Shown here: piece after piece, positions 44,525-53,914 of the stretch | Numbering within the stretch: the first letter of the stretch is position 1 | How the letters are laid out: each line of letters begins with the position of its first letter | From: Syntrophobacter fumaroxidans MPOB | Lineage (GTDB): Bacteria; Desulfobacterota; Syntrophobacteria; Syntrophobacterales; Syntrophobacteraceae | Direction of reading: 5' to 3' | Length of the DNA stretch: 64,000 nucleotides | Assembly (NCBI RefSeq): GCF_000014965.1 | Contig: NC_008554.1 | Coordinates: 2,592,001-2,656,000, forward strand | Translations under genes and position numbers: made by a program | Notes under the pieces: generated by a model | The model's input: only the letters and a program-made list of their open reading frames with translations | Database searches by the model: none | What the model was told of the DNA's origin: nothing

Positions 44525-45988
44525 TCAGAAACGATGCACCAGGGGCGCCTGGGGCGCGTTGAACTTCGGCAGGAAGGCGGACAGGCGATCTCTCACACCG
44601 GCAGGGCCTGTCCCCCCGCCCGCCAGAAGGTTGTTCCATTCCATCGGGTCGGCCTTGAGATCGTAAAGCTCTTCCGTCCCGTCGTTGTAACGGATGTAGC
44701 GATACCGCTCATCGCGAAGAGAGTGATTGCCCGGCATATATGTGCTGAGAGCAGGGGGTCCGTCCCATGTGTCCGACTGCGGGTTCCGCAGCAATTCAAG
44801 GATGCTGCGGCACTCCAGTTCCGGTTTGGGTGTCAGGTCGCAAAGCTCGTTGAGGGTGGGGTAAACGTCCATGGTGCTCACGGGTTTTGCACACTTTCTT
44901 CCCGGAGGGGTGAGGCCCGGCAATGCGATGATGAGGGGCACCCGGCACGATTCCTCCCACAGGGTGAGCTTTGTCCAGTGCAATTTTTCCCCCAGATGCC
45001 ACCCGTTGTCTCCCCAGAGCACCACGACCGTGTTGTTCACGTAGGGGCTTTCGTCCAGGGCGTCGAGCACCCACCCAACCTGCGCGTCCACGAAGCTGAC
45101 GCTGGCCAGGTACCCGGCCACGGCTTTTCGCCATTGATCGTGCTCCACGATCAACTGATGCCGTTCGGGCTTCGCCCAGGACACGCCGGTGGGCGGCACA
45201 TCGTCGAGGTCGTTTGCTTTCACCGTCGGCAGGGTGATCGATTCCGGCGGATACATGTCGAAGTACTTCCGCGGAACGTACAGGGGGACATGCGGTCTGA
45301 GGAGGCCGACGCCCAGAAAGAAGGGCCGGTCATATCGTCTCCTGAGGGCATCGGCCGCCCAGCGCGCCAACTTTCCGTCGCCCAACTCCTCGTCGACAAT
45401 GTCGATGGGACCCCAATCGAATTGGTTGACATCCGGCAGACCGCTCAGGGGAGCGTTCGGCGGAACGGGATCGAACGGTCGCTCCATGCTCCTGGACGGA
45501 AAGAACTCGTGCCAGGACCGCGAATCGGTTTTGATGAAATGGAAAAGCTTCCCGCATCCCATTGAGCGGTATCCATGCGCGATGAAATGCTGAGGCAGGG
45601 TCACCGCATTCGGCATGATCTTGCGAAAAGCCTGGGAGTTCCCGTAAATGCCGGACGTGGAGGGTCGGATTCCGGTAAAGAAGCTGGCGCGGGAGGGACT
45701 GCAGATCGGGGACGAGCATTGGGCGTTCCTGAACAGCACGCCTCGTTGAGCCAGCCGGTCGATGTTCGGCGTCTTGACGTCCGGGTGGCCGCCGAGGCAT
45801 CCGATCCAGTCGTTCATGTCGTCGAGGACGAACATGAGCACGTTCGGCTTGCCCTGCGGCACGGCCTGAGCGTCGGCATGAGTGATATGAGGGCCGATGC
45901 CCGGCCAGAGACTGAGCGAAGCGGCACCAGCCGAAAGAAGCTTCAGAAAGTGCCGCCGGCTTTTCATCGATTCCGAGATGGTTTCCAT
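44525..45988 (-). CDS. Tat-exported sulfatase of the Cys type (iduronate-2-sulfatase-like)
   Basis: The 487-residue enzyme belongs to the alkaline-phosphatase superfamily sulfatases. The N-terminus has a twin-arginine signal, SRRHFLK (10-16), before a hydrophobic stretch. The metal residues VLDDMND start the core. The active-site signature is CSPSRASFFTG, with Cys96 converted to formylglycine in active enzymes. The LWGDNGWHLGEKLHWTKLTLWEESCRVPL block is typical of iduronate/choline-sulfatase relatives. The adjacent anaerobic maturase can install formylglycine without oxygen. The substrate is unknown; a sulfated polysaccharide or ester is likely. It starts at 45988; 30 upstream codons precede the Tat signal. 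Confidence 0.9.
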   Translation of the reverse strand: METISESMKSRRHFLKLLSAGAASLSLWPGIGPHITHADAQAVPQGKPNVLMFVLDDMNDWIGCLGGHPDVKTPNIDRLAQRGVLFRNAQCSSPICSPSRASFFTGIRPSTSGIYGNSQAFRKIMPNAVTLPQHFIAHGYRSMGCGKLFHFIKTDSRSWHEFFPSRSMERPFDPVPPNAPLSGLPDVNQFDWGPIDIVDEELGDGKLARWAADALRRRYDRPFFLGVGLLRPHVPLYVPRKYFDMYPPESITLPTVKANDLDDVPPTGVSWAKPERHQLIVEHDQWRKAVAGYLASVSFVDAQVGWVLDALDESPYVNNTVVVLWGDNGWHLGEKLHWTKLTLWEESCRVPLIIALPGLTPPGRKCAKPVSTMDVYPTLNELCDLTPKPELECRSILELLRNPQSDTWDGPPALSTYMPGNHSLRDERYRYIRYNDGTEELYDLKADPMEWNNLLAGGGTGPAGVRDRLSAFLPKFNAPQAPLVHRF

Positions 45989-46139
45989 TGCCCGTTCCTT
46001 TGCGGGATCATGCCGGCTGCTCAATCGCCGGACGAACCATTGAGGCCGGATTGTCCGGCAGTAAGGCTCCGACGTCATCGACGAACATGCGGCTCCGCAT
46101 GCGATGCCTCGTCCTCGGCACCGGGAGAATAAACCCTTC

Positions 46140-47348
46140 TCAGCGGCCGCAGCAGGATTTGTATTTCATGCCGCTGCCGCACGGGCACCGGTCGTTTCTA
46201 CGCACACCGCCGGTGACCCCGGCGCCCTCCCGTCTTCGTCGAATCCGAAGCGCTTCTTCCCTGATGCGCGGCAAGTGCGGCTCCATTTGTTGGAACAGCA
46301 TTTTCCTCGCCTCGCACAACACGCTCGGGTGCGCTTCCCCATTTTCCGCCGGCGGCCTGAACCTGGGGCAGTCGCCCCGGCACAGGTCCAGCCAGCGACA
46401 GGATCGGCACTGTTCCGGCAAGGCCGATTTGATCACTGCGAACTTCTTCCTGAGCGGATTGGCGAAGATCCGGGAATACGAGTCTTCGTTGATGTTTCCC
46501 AGCTTCCATTCGGGGTACACGAAGAAATCGCAGGGATAAACGTCTCCGTTGTGTTCGACGACGAGATAAGAGGAACATTGCGGGCGCATGACGCAGGAGG
46601 TGCCGACACCGTCGATGAAGGCGATCAGTATTTCCTCGAAGGTACGGATCGAGACGTCATAGAAGCCGCTTTTCATCCAGAGATCGAACAGAATGCAATG
46701 GAACCTGCCCAAGTCTCGAACTGCGACGGAGTAAGGAAAAGGTCTCCCCGTGGAATGGTCCGTCTCGACGCACGGGACGAATTGCAGGTGAGAAAAGCCG
46801 TGTCTGCGGAAGAACCGGTACAGTTCGTCGGGCCGATTGACGTTCCGATCCGAGAGCAGAGTCAGGATATTGAATTCCGCCCCCCGTTCTTCAAGGTATT
46901 TTGCCGCGCTCATGACCCGATCGAAGGTGCCCCTGCCCGATGGAGTCGTGCGGTAGTGGTCGTGGCACTCCCGCGGTCCATCCAGGCTGAGGCCCACGAG
47001 AAAGGAGTTTCCGGCAAGAAATTCCGCCCACCTGTCATCCAGGAGAATCCCGTTGGTTTGCAGCGAATTTGCGATGATCTGCCCGGGGGTCGCATATCGC
47101 CTTTGAAGTCGTACAACCTCTTGGAAGAAACCGATTCCCATGAGGGTCGGTTCGCCCCCCTGCCAACAGAAGCTGTTCTCCCGCAGCCCGAGCTCCAGAG
47201 TTTTTCGGATCAGTGTTTCCGCGGTCTCCAGGGTCATCAGCGTGTGGGGCTCGGGATACAGGTCCTTGACGCGGCTGTAAAAACAGTACGTGCATTGAAG
47301 ATTGCACCGGGCTGAAGAAGGCTTTATCAAGAGGGAAATGTCGTCCAT
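46140..47348 (-). CDS. Anaerobic sulfatase-maturating radical SAM enzyme (anSME) with C-terminal SEC-C motif
   Basis: The 402-residue enzyme oxidises the sulfatase active-site Cys or Ser to formylglycine. The radical SAM cluster motif is CNLQCTYC (about 15-22), followed by FCWQGGEPTLMG. The SPASM auxiliary-cluster region includes CSSYLVVEHNGDVYPCDFFV and CRSCRWLDLCRGDCPR. The last 20 residues, DRCPCGSGMKYKSCCGR, form a SEC-C zinc motif seen in many but not all anSMEs. It is 152 bp upstream of the sulfatase on the same strand, the expected enzyme-substrate pairing. Confidence 0.92.
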   Translation of the reverse strand: MDDISLLIKPSSARCNLQCTYCFYSRVKDLYPEPHTLMTLETAETLIRKTLELGLRENSFCWQGGEPTLMGIGFFQEVVRLQRRYATPGQIIANSLQTNGILLDDRWAEFLAGNSFLVGLSLDGPRECHDHYRTTPSGRGTFDRVMSAAKYLEERGAEFNILTLLSDRNVNRPDELYRFFRRHGFSHLQFVPCVETDHSTGRPFPYSVAVRDLGRFHCILFDLWMKSGFYDVSIRTFEEILIAFIDGVGTSCVMRPQCSSYLVVEHNGDVYPCDFFVYPEWKLGNINEDSYSRIFANPLRKKFAVIKSALPEQCRSCRWLDLCRGDCPRFRPPAENGEAHPSVLCEARKMLFQQMEPHLPRIREEALRIRRRREGAGVTGGVRRNDRCPCGSGMKYKSCCGR

Positions 47349-47443
47349 TCACTATCTCCAGGCCGGAGATCTTCAATCCAAACCCTTGCCCCCGCGCGGC
47401 ACCGCCGGCATGGCGCCCAGTGCACGGAGGCTTTGCCCCATCT

Positions 47444-50400
47444 TCAATCGAAAGGGTTCACGGTCACAACACACGAGTCCCTGGAACGCAAACCGTAGTG
47501 GTCGGTCACGATCAACCGGAAGACCAGCCGAGTCGATTGAGACACCCTCGGTGCCGTGAAAACAGGCCGGGCCGCCGTCGGGTCTGAAAGCACCACGGGG
47601 GGCCCCTCCGTTTGACTCCAGAGGTAGCCCGCCACGCCGTCATCCGGGTCCGAGGACCCGGACCCGTTCAGCACGACCTCGGCGCCCGATTGAACCGTCC
47701 GGTTGCCCCCGGCCTCTGCCGCAGGCGTGTGGTTCCTGCCGGTGATGTTGACAATGCACTCGTCGCGGGAACGCAGCCCGCGGTGATCTTTCACCGTCAG
47801 TCGGAACATGAGGGACACGCCGACCGAGTCGGGCTCGGGCGCCGCGAAAGACACCTTGTCGCCGGATGGGGAGGGAGACAGCGACACCCGCGGCCCACTG
47901 ATTTGCGTCCACTTGTATGAGGCGATTTCCATTCCCTTTTCCGTCAAGGCCGAACCTTCAAGCGTCACCACGTCCCCGGCATGCACGGTCCGGTCCTGAC
48001 CCGCGTTTGCGACGGGCGGCCTGTTCGCCCGGGTCACATTGACGATGCAGGTATCCGATGCGGACTGTCCCCCCTCGTCTTTCACCGTCAGCCTGAAGAG
48101 CAGGGACATCCCATCCGGGTCGCCCCCGGGTGCGGTGAAATTCGCCCTCCTGCCCTCGGGCCCCGACCGCAGTGTCACCGGCGGTCCCCCAACCTGAGTC
48201 CACTCATAAGAAACGATCTCTCGTTCCGGGTCGATGGAATTGGACCCTTCGAGAATCACCACGGCACCCTCTTTCACCTTCTGAGTCGGTCCGGCGTCGG
48301 CGATCGGCCGGCCGTTCACCGGAAGCACCGTGAGCGTGAAGGAAGTGTCGGCGTGCAGCGCTCCATCGCTCACCGTGAGCGTGATCGTCGTGGTCCCGTT
48401 CCGCTCGGGAGCCGGAATCAGGGTCACCGTGCGGGATGCGCCGGAACCGCCGAAGACGATGTTCCTGTCGGGAACCAGGGCCGTATTTGAGGACCTGCCC
48501 GAGACTTTAAGCGTCTCGACCGGATTGTCGATATCATCGACCTGGAAAGCTACGGGCGGCGTCGGGACGTTCTCCCTGGTCCGCTCCGACTCGATCGGGG
48601 TGATTGTCGGCGGATCGTCTTCAGGAGTGACCGTGAGGAGGAATGTCCTCTGCGCGGACAACAACCCGTCGTTGACCGTCAGGGTGATATAAACCTTTCC
48701 GTTCCTGTTGGGCAGTGGAGTCACGGTCACCGTGCGATTCTCTCCCTCACCCCGGAAAACGATGTCGGCGTTGCGGACCAGGGCGGTGTTCGACGACCTG
48801 CCCGTAACCGCCAGGGCTTCGGCGGGGGTTTCGACATCGCCGACCGTGAACGGGAGCGCGCCGGTATGCGCGTCTTCCGAGATGGTCTGGGGCTCAATCG
48901 TTGAAATCCTCGGCCGATCGTTCACCGGCCTGACGGTCACCTCCATGATCCCGGGAACCACGGCGCAGGAAAAAGGATCGCACACCCTGAAGGTGAATGC
49001 GTCCGAGCCCGAGCCGTTGCGTTTCGGAGTGTACGTATAGGCGCCTGTTGCGGCGTCGTCGATCACCACCGTGCCATTCACCGGTTCGACGACAATCGAA
49101 TACGTCAGATCGTCACTGTCGGGATCGGTGCCGGCGAGGTGCGCGCTTGCCGGAGTGTCTTCGTCGGTCGCCAGGGAACCGTGGGTCGCGACCGGCGGAT
49201 TGTTGTGCCTCTTGACCGTGATCGCGACGACGGCGGGGGCGGATGTGGCATAATCATTGCCCGCCCTGAATCTGAAAGTGTCCGAACCCACATAGCCCGT
49301 GACGGGAGTGTACGTCAGATCGGGAGCGGCGCCGCTCAGCGCGCCGTGGGATGGAGATTGCGTGACAGTGTATGCCAGGGCGTTGCCGTACGTGTCGGTT
49401 GCCTCCAATGTGACGGCCAGGCTTTGATCCTGTTCCACCGTAACGTCCTGGGCGATCGCGACGGGAGTGCAGGAAGAGACTTCGTCCGCCCCCATGTCGA
49501 TGCCGCCTGTACCGAGTCGGGACCGGATCTGGCCGTCTATGTCGAGATCGGTGTCGATCGCGGGTGAATCGGCTATCCCGCCCGCATTGACACACGGCGA
49601 CCCGGCCTGAAGATGACATTGCGCATCCCCGGCCTTGAACAGAGGATCGGCATTGGCGTTCCCGGTACCGGGATACGTGCCGCCGGACATCCGGACGTCC
49701 GAGGTGCTCACCGTGGGTTCGGTGCCCTCGTAACCCAATGCGGCACTCGTGTCCCAAAGGATGGAGTTCTGAATGCGAACCGTGGAGTTTCTTGAATAGA
49801 CTCCCGCCGCGGGGTCCCCGGTGTTTTCGGCGAAGGTCAGGCTGTAGACGGAAGCAGTGGCTCCGTCGACATGCATGCCTCCGCCGCCGGACGAACTCGT
49901 GTTGGACGATACGACGGTGTTCGCCGCCAACAGGTCGGAGCCGCCGTAGACATGGAGCCCGCCCCCGACGGAGGCGCTTTCATTATGGTCAATGTGGAAC
50001 CGCTGCACGACGGGCCTGGCGGAATTCGCGAATGCCGCACCCCCGCCCCCGCCCAGGGTGGCGGTGTTTTCCCGGATCACGCCTCCCATGAAAGTCGGAC
50101 TTCCGGCAGAGACAAAAACCCCGCCGCCACCGTTGCCGGCAGTGTTGAGCGAGATGGTTGTGGATTGAATGAGGGGGGAACTGCCGGAGGAGTAAATGCC
50201 TCCACCGTAGGCCGCCGTGTTGAGGGTCACGACGCAATTCCGCAGAATCGGCGCGGCCCCGTTTTCCAGGTACAGTCCCCCGCCCGCTGAAACCGCCTCG
50301 TTTTGCGTGACGATGCAGTCCTCGATGGTTGGGGAAGCGCCGCTGATCCGGATGCCCCCTCCGGAAGCCGCCCGGCCGTTCCTGACAGTGAACCCCGCGA

Positions 50401-52762
50401 GCCGGGCCTGGTAGGAACCGGCCGAATCAAACCTCACCACGGTGCCCGAACCGTTTCCATCGATTATGGTGCCTTCGGCCCCCTCCAGGGAAACCGCCGC
50501 CACACCTTTCGAGCCGAAGTTCAGGTTTTCGGCGTATGTGCCCGGTCCCACCAGCACCGTGTCCCGGTCCGTGGAGGCATTGATCGCCGCCTGAATGGAG
50601 GTGTAGCCGCACCCCGCGGAGCACACCGTGCGGGTCGTCGGGATCGCCGGGAAGCCTTCATACACCTTCCTGACGCGTGAGTTCTCCATGTCCGCAACGA
50701 ACAAATTCCCCGAGCCGTCGACCACCAGTCCGTGCACGGACCGGAAATCCGCGGCCGCGGCAAGCCCTCCGTCGCCCGAATAGCCCGGGGTTCCCGTTCC
50801 CGCTACGGTAACGATGTTTCCACCCGCCACTTTTCGCACGCGATAGTTGTGGGCATCCGCAATGTACAATGCTCCCGTGGCGTCGACCCACACGCCGTGG
50901 GGAGCCTTCAGAGAGGCGGACACGGCGGCACCGCCGTCTCCCGAGTAGCCCGGCGTGCCGTTGCCGGCCACCGTGGTGATGACCCCGGAATCCACCATCC
51001 GGACACGGTGATTGGACGTGTCCGCGATGAAGACGTTGCCGTCGGCGTCCACCGCGACCCCGTTGGGAAAGTTGAGGGACGCGGCCGTGGCGGAGGCCCC
51101 GTCCCCCGAATAGCCCGGCGTGCCGTTGCCGGCCACCGTGGTGATGGTGCCGCCGCCGTCCACCTTCCTGATTCGATGATTGTTGGTGTCGGCGATGTAG
51201 ATGCTCTCGGAACCATCCACGGCAATGGCGCTCGGGTTGTTGAGACGGGCTTCGGCAGCGGGGCCGTCATCGCCGGAGTACCCCGCAACTCCCTTCCCCG
51301 CCACGGTGGAGAGATTGCCGTCCAGCCCGATTTTCCTGACCCGGTTGGACCCCGAATCCGAAAAGTACACGCTTCCCGAAGGACCGACGGCAACGGCGCA
51401 AGGACCGTCCAGGTTGGCGAACGCAGCGGCAGCGCCGTCAGCCGATAAGCCTTCCTCCCCGGTCCCCGCCAGCGTGCTGATGACCCCGGCCGCAGTAACC
51501 TTTCGGACGCGATGGTCCGTTCGATCCGCAATGTAGAGCGAATTGTCCGGGCCCAAAGCAAGCCCGTGAGGGGATTTGAGGATCGCGGCAACGGCCTGCC
51601 CGCCGTCTCCCGCATTGCCGGGAACTCCTTTGCCCGCAACGGTGACGATGTTGCCCGCGGCGTCCACTCTCCGGATGCGATGGCTGTAAGTGTCCGCGAT
51701 ATAAATATTGTTCTGAGAGTCCACCGCCAGCGCAACAGGAGACTTGAGCCTTGCGCCGGTGGCCGGAATCCCGTCCTCGAGCGATCCGCCGTAGCCGGTT
51801 CCCGCCACCGTGTTTATGACGCCGTCGGTGACTTTCCTGATTCTCTGATTGTAGGTGTCCGCGATGTAGAGGTCGTTGTTTGGACCGAGGGCCACTCCGT
51901 AGGCATTCATCAAGCCGGCGCTGAGCGCTGGACCGCCGTCACCGTGATAGCGTTGTTCATAATCACCCGCGACCCTGTCGATTGTGCCGCCGACATCCAC
52001 TCTCCTGATGACATGGCGCCCGCTGTCGCTGATGAACAGGTTTCCGGAACCGTCGACGGCTACTCCCGTCGGGCTTGTGAGGCCTGCCTCAGTTGCCGGT
52101 CCCCCGTCTCCCAATCTGCTCAATAAGCCCGTTCCGGCAACGGTCGAAATATTCCCGGCGGCATCTATTCTTCGGACCTTGTGATTGCCCAGGTCGGCGA
52201 CATAAATATTTCCCGAAGGATCGACGGCGATGCCGAACGGGTAGGCCAGTCGAGCGGAAGCGGCAGGCCCCCCGTCCCCGTTCGAACCGGCGGATCCGGT
52301 TCCGGCCACGGTCGTGATGATGCCGGAGGTGTCGATTTTTCGAATGCAGTGATTGTTGGAATCCGCGAAATAGACGTTGCCTGCGGCGTCGACGGCAATG
52401 CCCCTGGGCCGGTTCAACCCGGCCTTCGCCGCGGTCCCCCCGTCGCCGGAATAACCCGGGGACTGCCCGCCCGCCAGGGTTTGAATCTGACCGGCGGCCA
52501 CATCCAGCTTTCTGATCCGATGATTGTTGGTGTCCGACAGGTAGACGTTCCCCGAGGTGTCGACGGCAACACCGGAAGGCGAATCCAGGTTGGCCTCGAG
52601 GGCCGGACCGTCGTCGGATTGGAGTCCCGCGACGGTGTCGACCACTCGCTCGGCGGAGGAAGGACCGGGGAATAAGAGGATCGCAAGAAAAATCACCACC
52701 CACACGACAGCGCTATGCACGAAACGCGAATCGATCGTGGAAAGCCTGTTTGGGCGAAACAT
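47444..52762 (-). CDS. Giant secreted NHL-repeat / beta-helix / cadherin-like / PKD protein
   Basis: The 1772-residue protein has a signal peptide (SAVVWVVIFLAILLFPGPSSA). Twelve NHL repeats follow (about 45-700), each close to GVAVD-GN-YIAD-NHRIRKVD with linkers of the type AGNGTPGYSGDGG. A right-handed parallel beta-helix follows (about 705-1050; TSIQAAINASTDRDTVLVG, repeated GGGIY turns). Then come four cadherin/Ig-like modules (about 1060-1480; DEDTPASAHLAGTDPDSDD, SSNTALV twice), and finally three PKD-type repeats (ADAG, ANAG, AEAG starts with GSxSxDP and YxWTQxxGP). No C-terminal sorting motif is visible. It is probably a surface or extracellular adhesin or polymer-binding protein. GGAG precedes the ATG at 52762. 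It lies 95 bp upstream of the sulfatase maturase. Confidence 0.85.
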   Translation of the reverse strand: MFRPNRLSTIDSRFVHSAVVWVVIFLAILLFPGPSSAERVVDTVAGLQSDDGPALEANLDSPSGVAVDTSGNVYLSDTNNHRIRKLDVAAGQIQTLAGGQSPGYSGDGGTAAKAGLNRPRGIAVDAAGNVYFADSNNHCIRKIDTSGIITTVAGTGSAGSNGDGGPAASARLAYPFGIAVDPSGNIYVADLGNHKVRRIDAAGNISTVAGTGLLSRLGDGGPATEAGLTSPTGVAVDGSGNLFISDSGRHVIRRVDVGGTIDRVAGDYEQRYHGDGGPALSAGLMNAYGVALGPNNDLYIADTYNQRIRKVTDGVINTVAGTGYGGSLEDGIPATGARLKSPVALAVDSQNNIYIADTYSHRIRRVDAAGNIVTVAGKGVPGNAGDGGQAVAAILKSPHGLALGPDNSLYIADRTDHRVRKVTAAGVISTLAGTGEEGLSADGAAAAFANLDGPCAVAVGPSGSVYFSDSGSNRVRKIGLDGNLSTVAGKGVAGYSGDDGPAAEARLNNPSAIAVDGSESIYIADTNNHRIRKVDGGGTITTVAGNGTPGYSGDGASATAASLNFPNGVAVDADGNVFIADTSNHRVRMVDSGVITTVAGNGTPGYSGDGGAAVSASLKAPHGVWVDATGALYIADAHNYRVRKVAGGNIVTVAGTGTPGYSGDGGLAAAADFRSVHGLVVDGSGNLFVADMENSRVRKVYEGFPAIPTTRTVCSAGCGYTSIQAAINASTDRDTVLVGPGTYAENLNFGSKGVAAVSLEGAEGTIIDGNGSGTVVRFDSAGSYQARLAGFTVRNGRAASGGGIRISGASPTIEDCIVTQNEAVSAGGGLYLENGAAPILRNCVVTLNTAAYGGGIYSSGSSPLIQSTTISLNTAGNGGGGVFVSAGSPTFMGGVIRENTATLGGGGGAAFANSARPVVQRFHIDHNESASVGGGLHVYGGSDLLAANTVVSSNTSSSGGGGMHVDGATASVYSLTFAENTGDPAAGVYSRNSTVRIQNSILWDTSAALGYEGTEPTVSTSDVRMSGGTYPGTGNANADPLFKAGDAQCHLQAGSPCVNAGGIADSPAIDTDLDIDGQIRSRLGTGGIDMGADEVSSCTPVAIAQDVTVEQDQSLAVTLEATDTYGNALAYTVTQSPSHGALSGAAPDLTYTPVTGYVGSDTFRFRAGNDYATSAPAVVAITVKRHNNPPVATHGSLATDEDTPASAHLAGTDPDSDDLTYSIVVEPVNGTVVIDDAATGAYTYTPKRNGSGSDAFTFRVCDPFSCAVVPGIMEVTVRPVNDRPRISTIEPQTISEDAHTGALPFTVGDVETPAEALAVTGRSSNTALVRNADIVFRGEGENRTVTVTPLPNRNGKVYITLTVNDGLLSAQRTFLLTVTPEDDPPTITPIESERTRENVPTPPVAFQVDDIDNPVETLKVSGRSSNTALVPDRNIVFGGSGASRTVTLIPAPERNGTTTITLTVSDGALHADTSFTLTVLPVNGRPIADAGPTQKVKEGAVVILEGSNSIDPEREIVSYEWTQVGGPPVTLRSGPEGRRANFTAPGGDPDGMSLLFRLTVKDEGGQSASDTCIVNVTRANRPPVANAGQDRTVHAGDVVTLEGSALTEKGMEIASYKWTQISGPRVSLSPSPSGDKVSFAAPEPDSVGVSLMFRLTVKDHRGLRSRDECIVNITGRNHTPAAEAGGNRTVQSGAEVVLNGSGSSDPDDGVAGYLWSQTEGPPVVLSDPTAARPVFTAPRVSQSTRLVFRLIVTDHYGLRSRDSCVVTVNPFD
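50650..52630 (-). repeat. Coding tandem repeat: twelve NHL units
   Basis: Twelve units of about 165 bp each encode one NHL blade. The linkers are nearly the same at the DNA level, for example TAGCCCGG(C/G)GTGCCGTTGCC seen on the + strand at about 50952, 51113 and nearby. The third and fourth blades from the C-terminal end of the array are the most alike, which suggests recent duplication of single blades. Confidence 0.7.
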
Positions 52763-53331
52763 CACTGAGCTCCAAAAAGCCGGGCAACCTTTGGCCCGCC
52801 GGATACGAGCCGCCGGTCTTTTCTTCGCCCGGATTGGCCGCGGACGACAGCCCCGGCGGATACGGGCCTGCGGCGATACGGACACGATTGAAACCACGCC
52901 GCAGCTTATCCGAAATCGAATAATTCTGAAGTCGCTTCAATTATTATTGCCAAAATCGTCAAGGACGATCAACCGTTTTCTCTTTTCTTTGACGATTTGT
53001 AATGTACCCCGATCCCTCGGGCTTCCGTTCGATAACCCGACATCACAAGGATGCCGTCTTTTTCCTGCTTTTCTGGAGTGACGTCCGCCGGATGCCATCA
53101 CGTTGAGGCTGCTCCGGACATGAATATCGCGGAAGCCAGGGTCCGGGGCGTTCTCCCTCGAATTATCGAGAATACCGCAGAAAAAGGCCGTGGGAATGCG
53201 AAGATGCATCGTTTTGCGCCCGATCGCGCAACCGACGCAATCCCCGACAATCCGTCGGGACTCATCATCCGGCAAAATGCTTTGCCATGGGAGCCGGGCG
53301 GGAGCCCGAGGGTGGGACGGCATAGCGGATT
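52763..53331. other. Intergenic region with a candidate promoter for the giant protein
   Basis: No gene is supported. A/T-rich sequence lies at 52910-53000. On the - strand TTGATC (52967-52972) and AATAAT (52943-52948) with an 18-bp spacer are the best promoter match, about 180 bp before the giant gene's ATG. The rest (53000-53331) carries only spurious frames. Confidence 0.35.
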
Positions 53332-53895
53332 TCAGCCAGGGAAGTGTGAAATGAAACGCCGGATGATCAGTTCGAGTTTCCATCCGCGGTCGAGCTCTTC
53401 GCCGACGGTGCTCAGAAGTCGCATCCGGGCATCGGGGTCCAGCGATTCCCGCAGTGAAGGGCAGAGGTAGTTCAGGCAGAAGGCATGCCTGGCCGCCAGG
53501 AGGCACCCCGCCTTGCCCAGGAAGAAGCATTCCCCGAACTCTTCGGCCATGTCGGGGACTTCGCATCCCAGCAGCAGATTGATCAGGATGTGCACCGGAT
53601 CGTAGCAATGCTGGATGTCCTGAAAGCAGCAACTGCCGGGTCCGTGGACGGCGCAGGCGGCGCAGGCGGCAACCACCCCGCAGGCCCGCATCGAATCGCC
53701 CGTCCGACGGATGGCCTCCCGGTATTCCTCAAGCGCGAGACGCAACGCGGGTTCTTCGAGCAGGGCTTTCCCCATCCGCTCGTGCAAGCGTTTGGCCGCG
53801 GCGACGATCTCGGCCGGCGGCATGGAAGCACCGATCACGGGACACGCCGGGAATCGCTGTCGGACGCCCGACGACGGGACACACCACGGCATGCA
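53332..53895 (-). CDS. Cysteine-rich protein of unknown function
   Basis: The roughly 187-residue protein has about 14 cysteines, most in CGVVAACAACAVHGPGSCC and the later CFFLGKAGCLLAARHAFCLNYLC. The density and spacing suggest bound Fe-S or zinc, but no standard ferredoxin motif fits. A signal peptide and clear membrane segments are absent. It follows mazG by about 20 bp and is probably co-transcribed with it. The start is uncertain: the ATG at 53895 keeps the operon spacing, while the ATG at 53823 lies at the beginning of the better-looking region (PPAEIVAAAKRLHERMG). Neither has a strong ribosome-binding site. Confidence 0.6.
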   Translation of the reverse strand, partial: CMPWCVPSSGVRQRFPACPVIGASMPPAEIVAAAKRLHERMGKALLEEPALRLALEEYREAIRRTGDSMRACGVVAACAACAVHGPGSCCFQDIQHCYDPVHILINLLLGCEVPDMAEEFGECFFLGKAGCLLAARHAFCLNYLCPSLRESLDPDARMRLLSTVGEELDRGWKLELIIRRFISHFPG

Positions 53896-53914
53896 TCCAT
53901 GGGATCGCGATCTC

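Noticed and set aside
50650-52630. Regularly spaced repeats that might be a CRISPR array
   Set aside because: Units are about 165 bp, lie in frame in a coding sequence and encode NHL blades. There are no short identical repeats with unique spacers.
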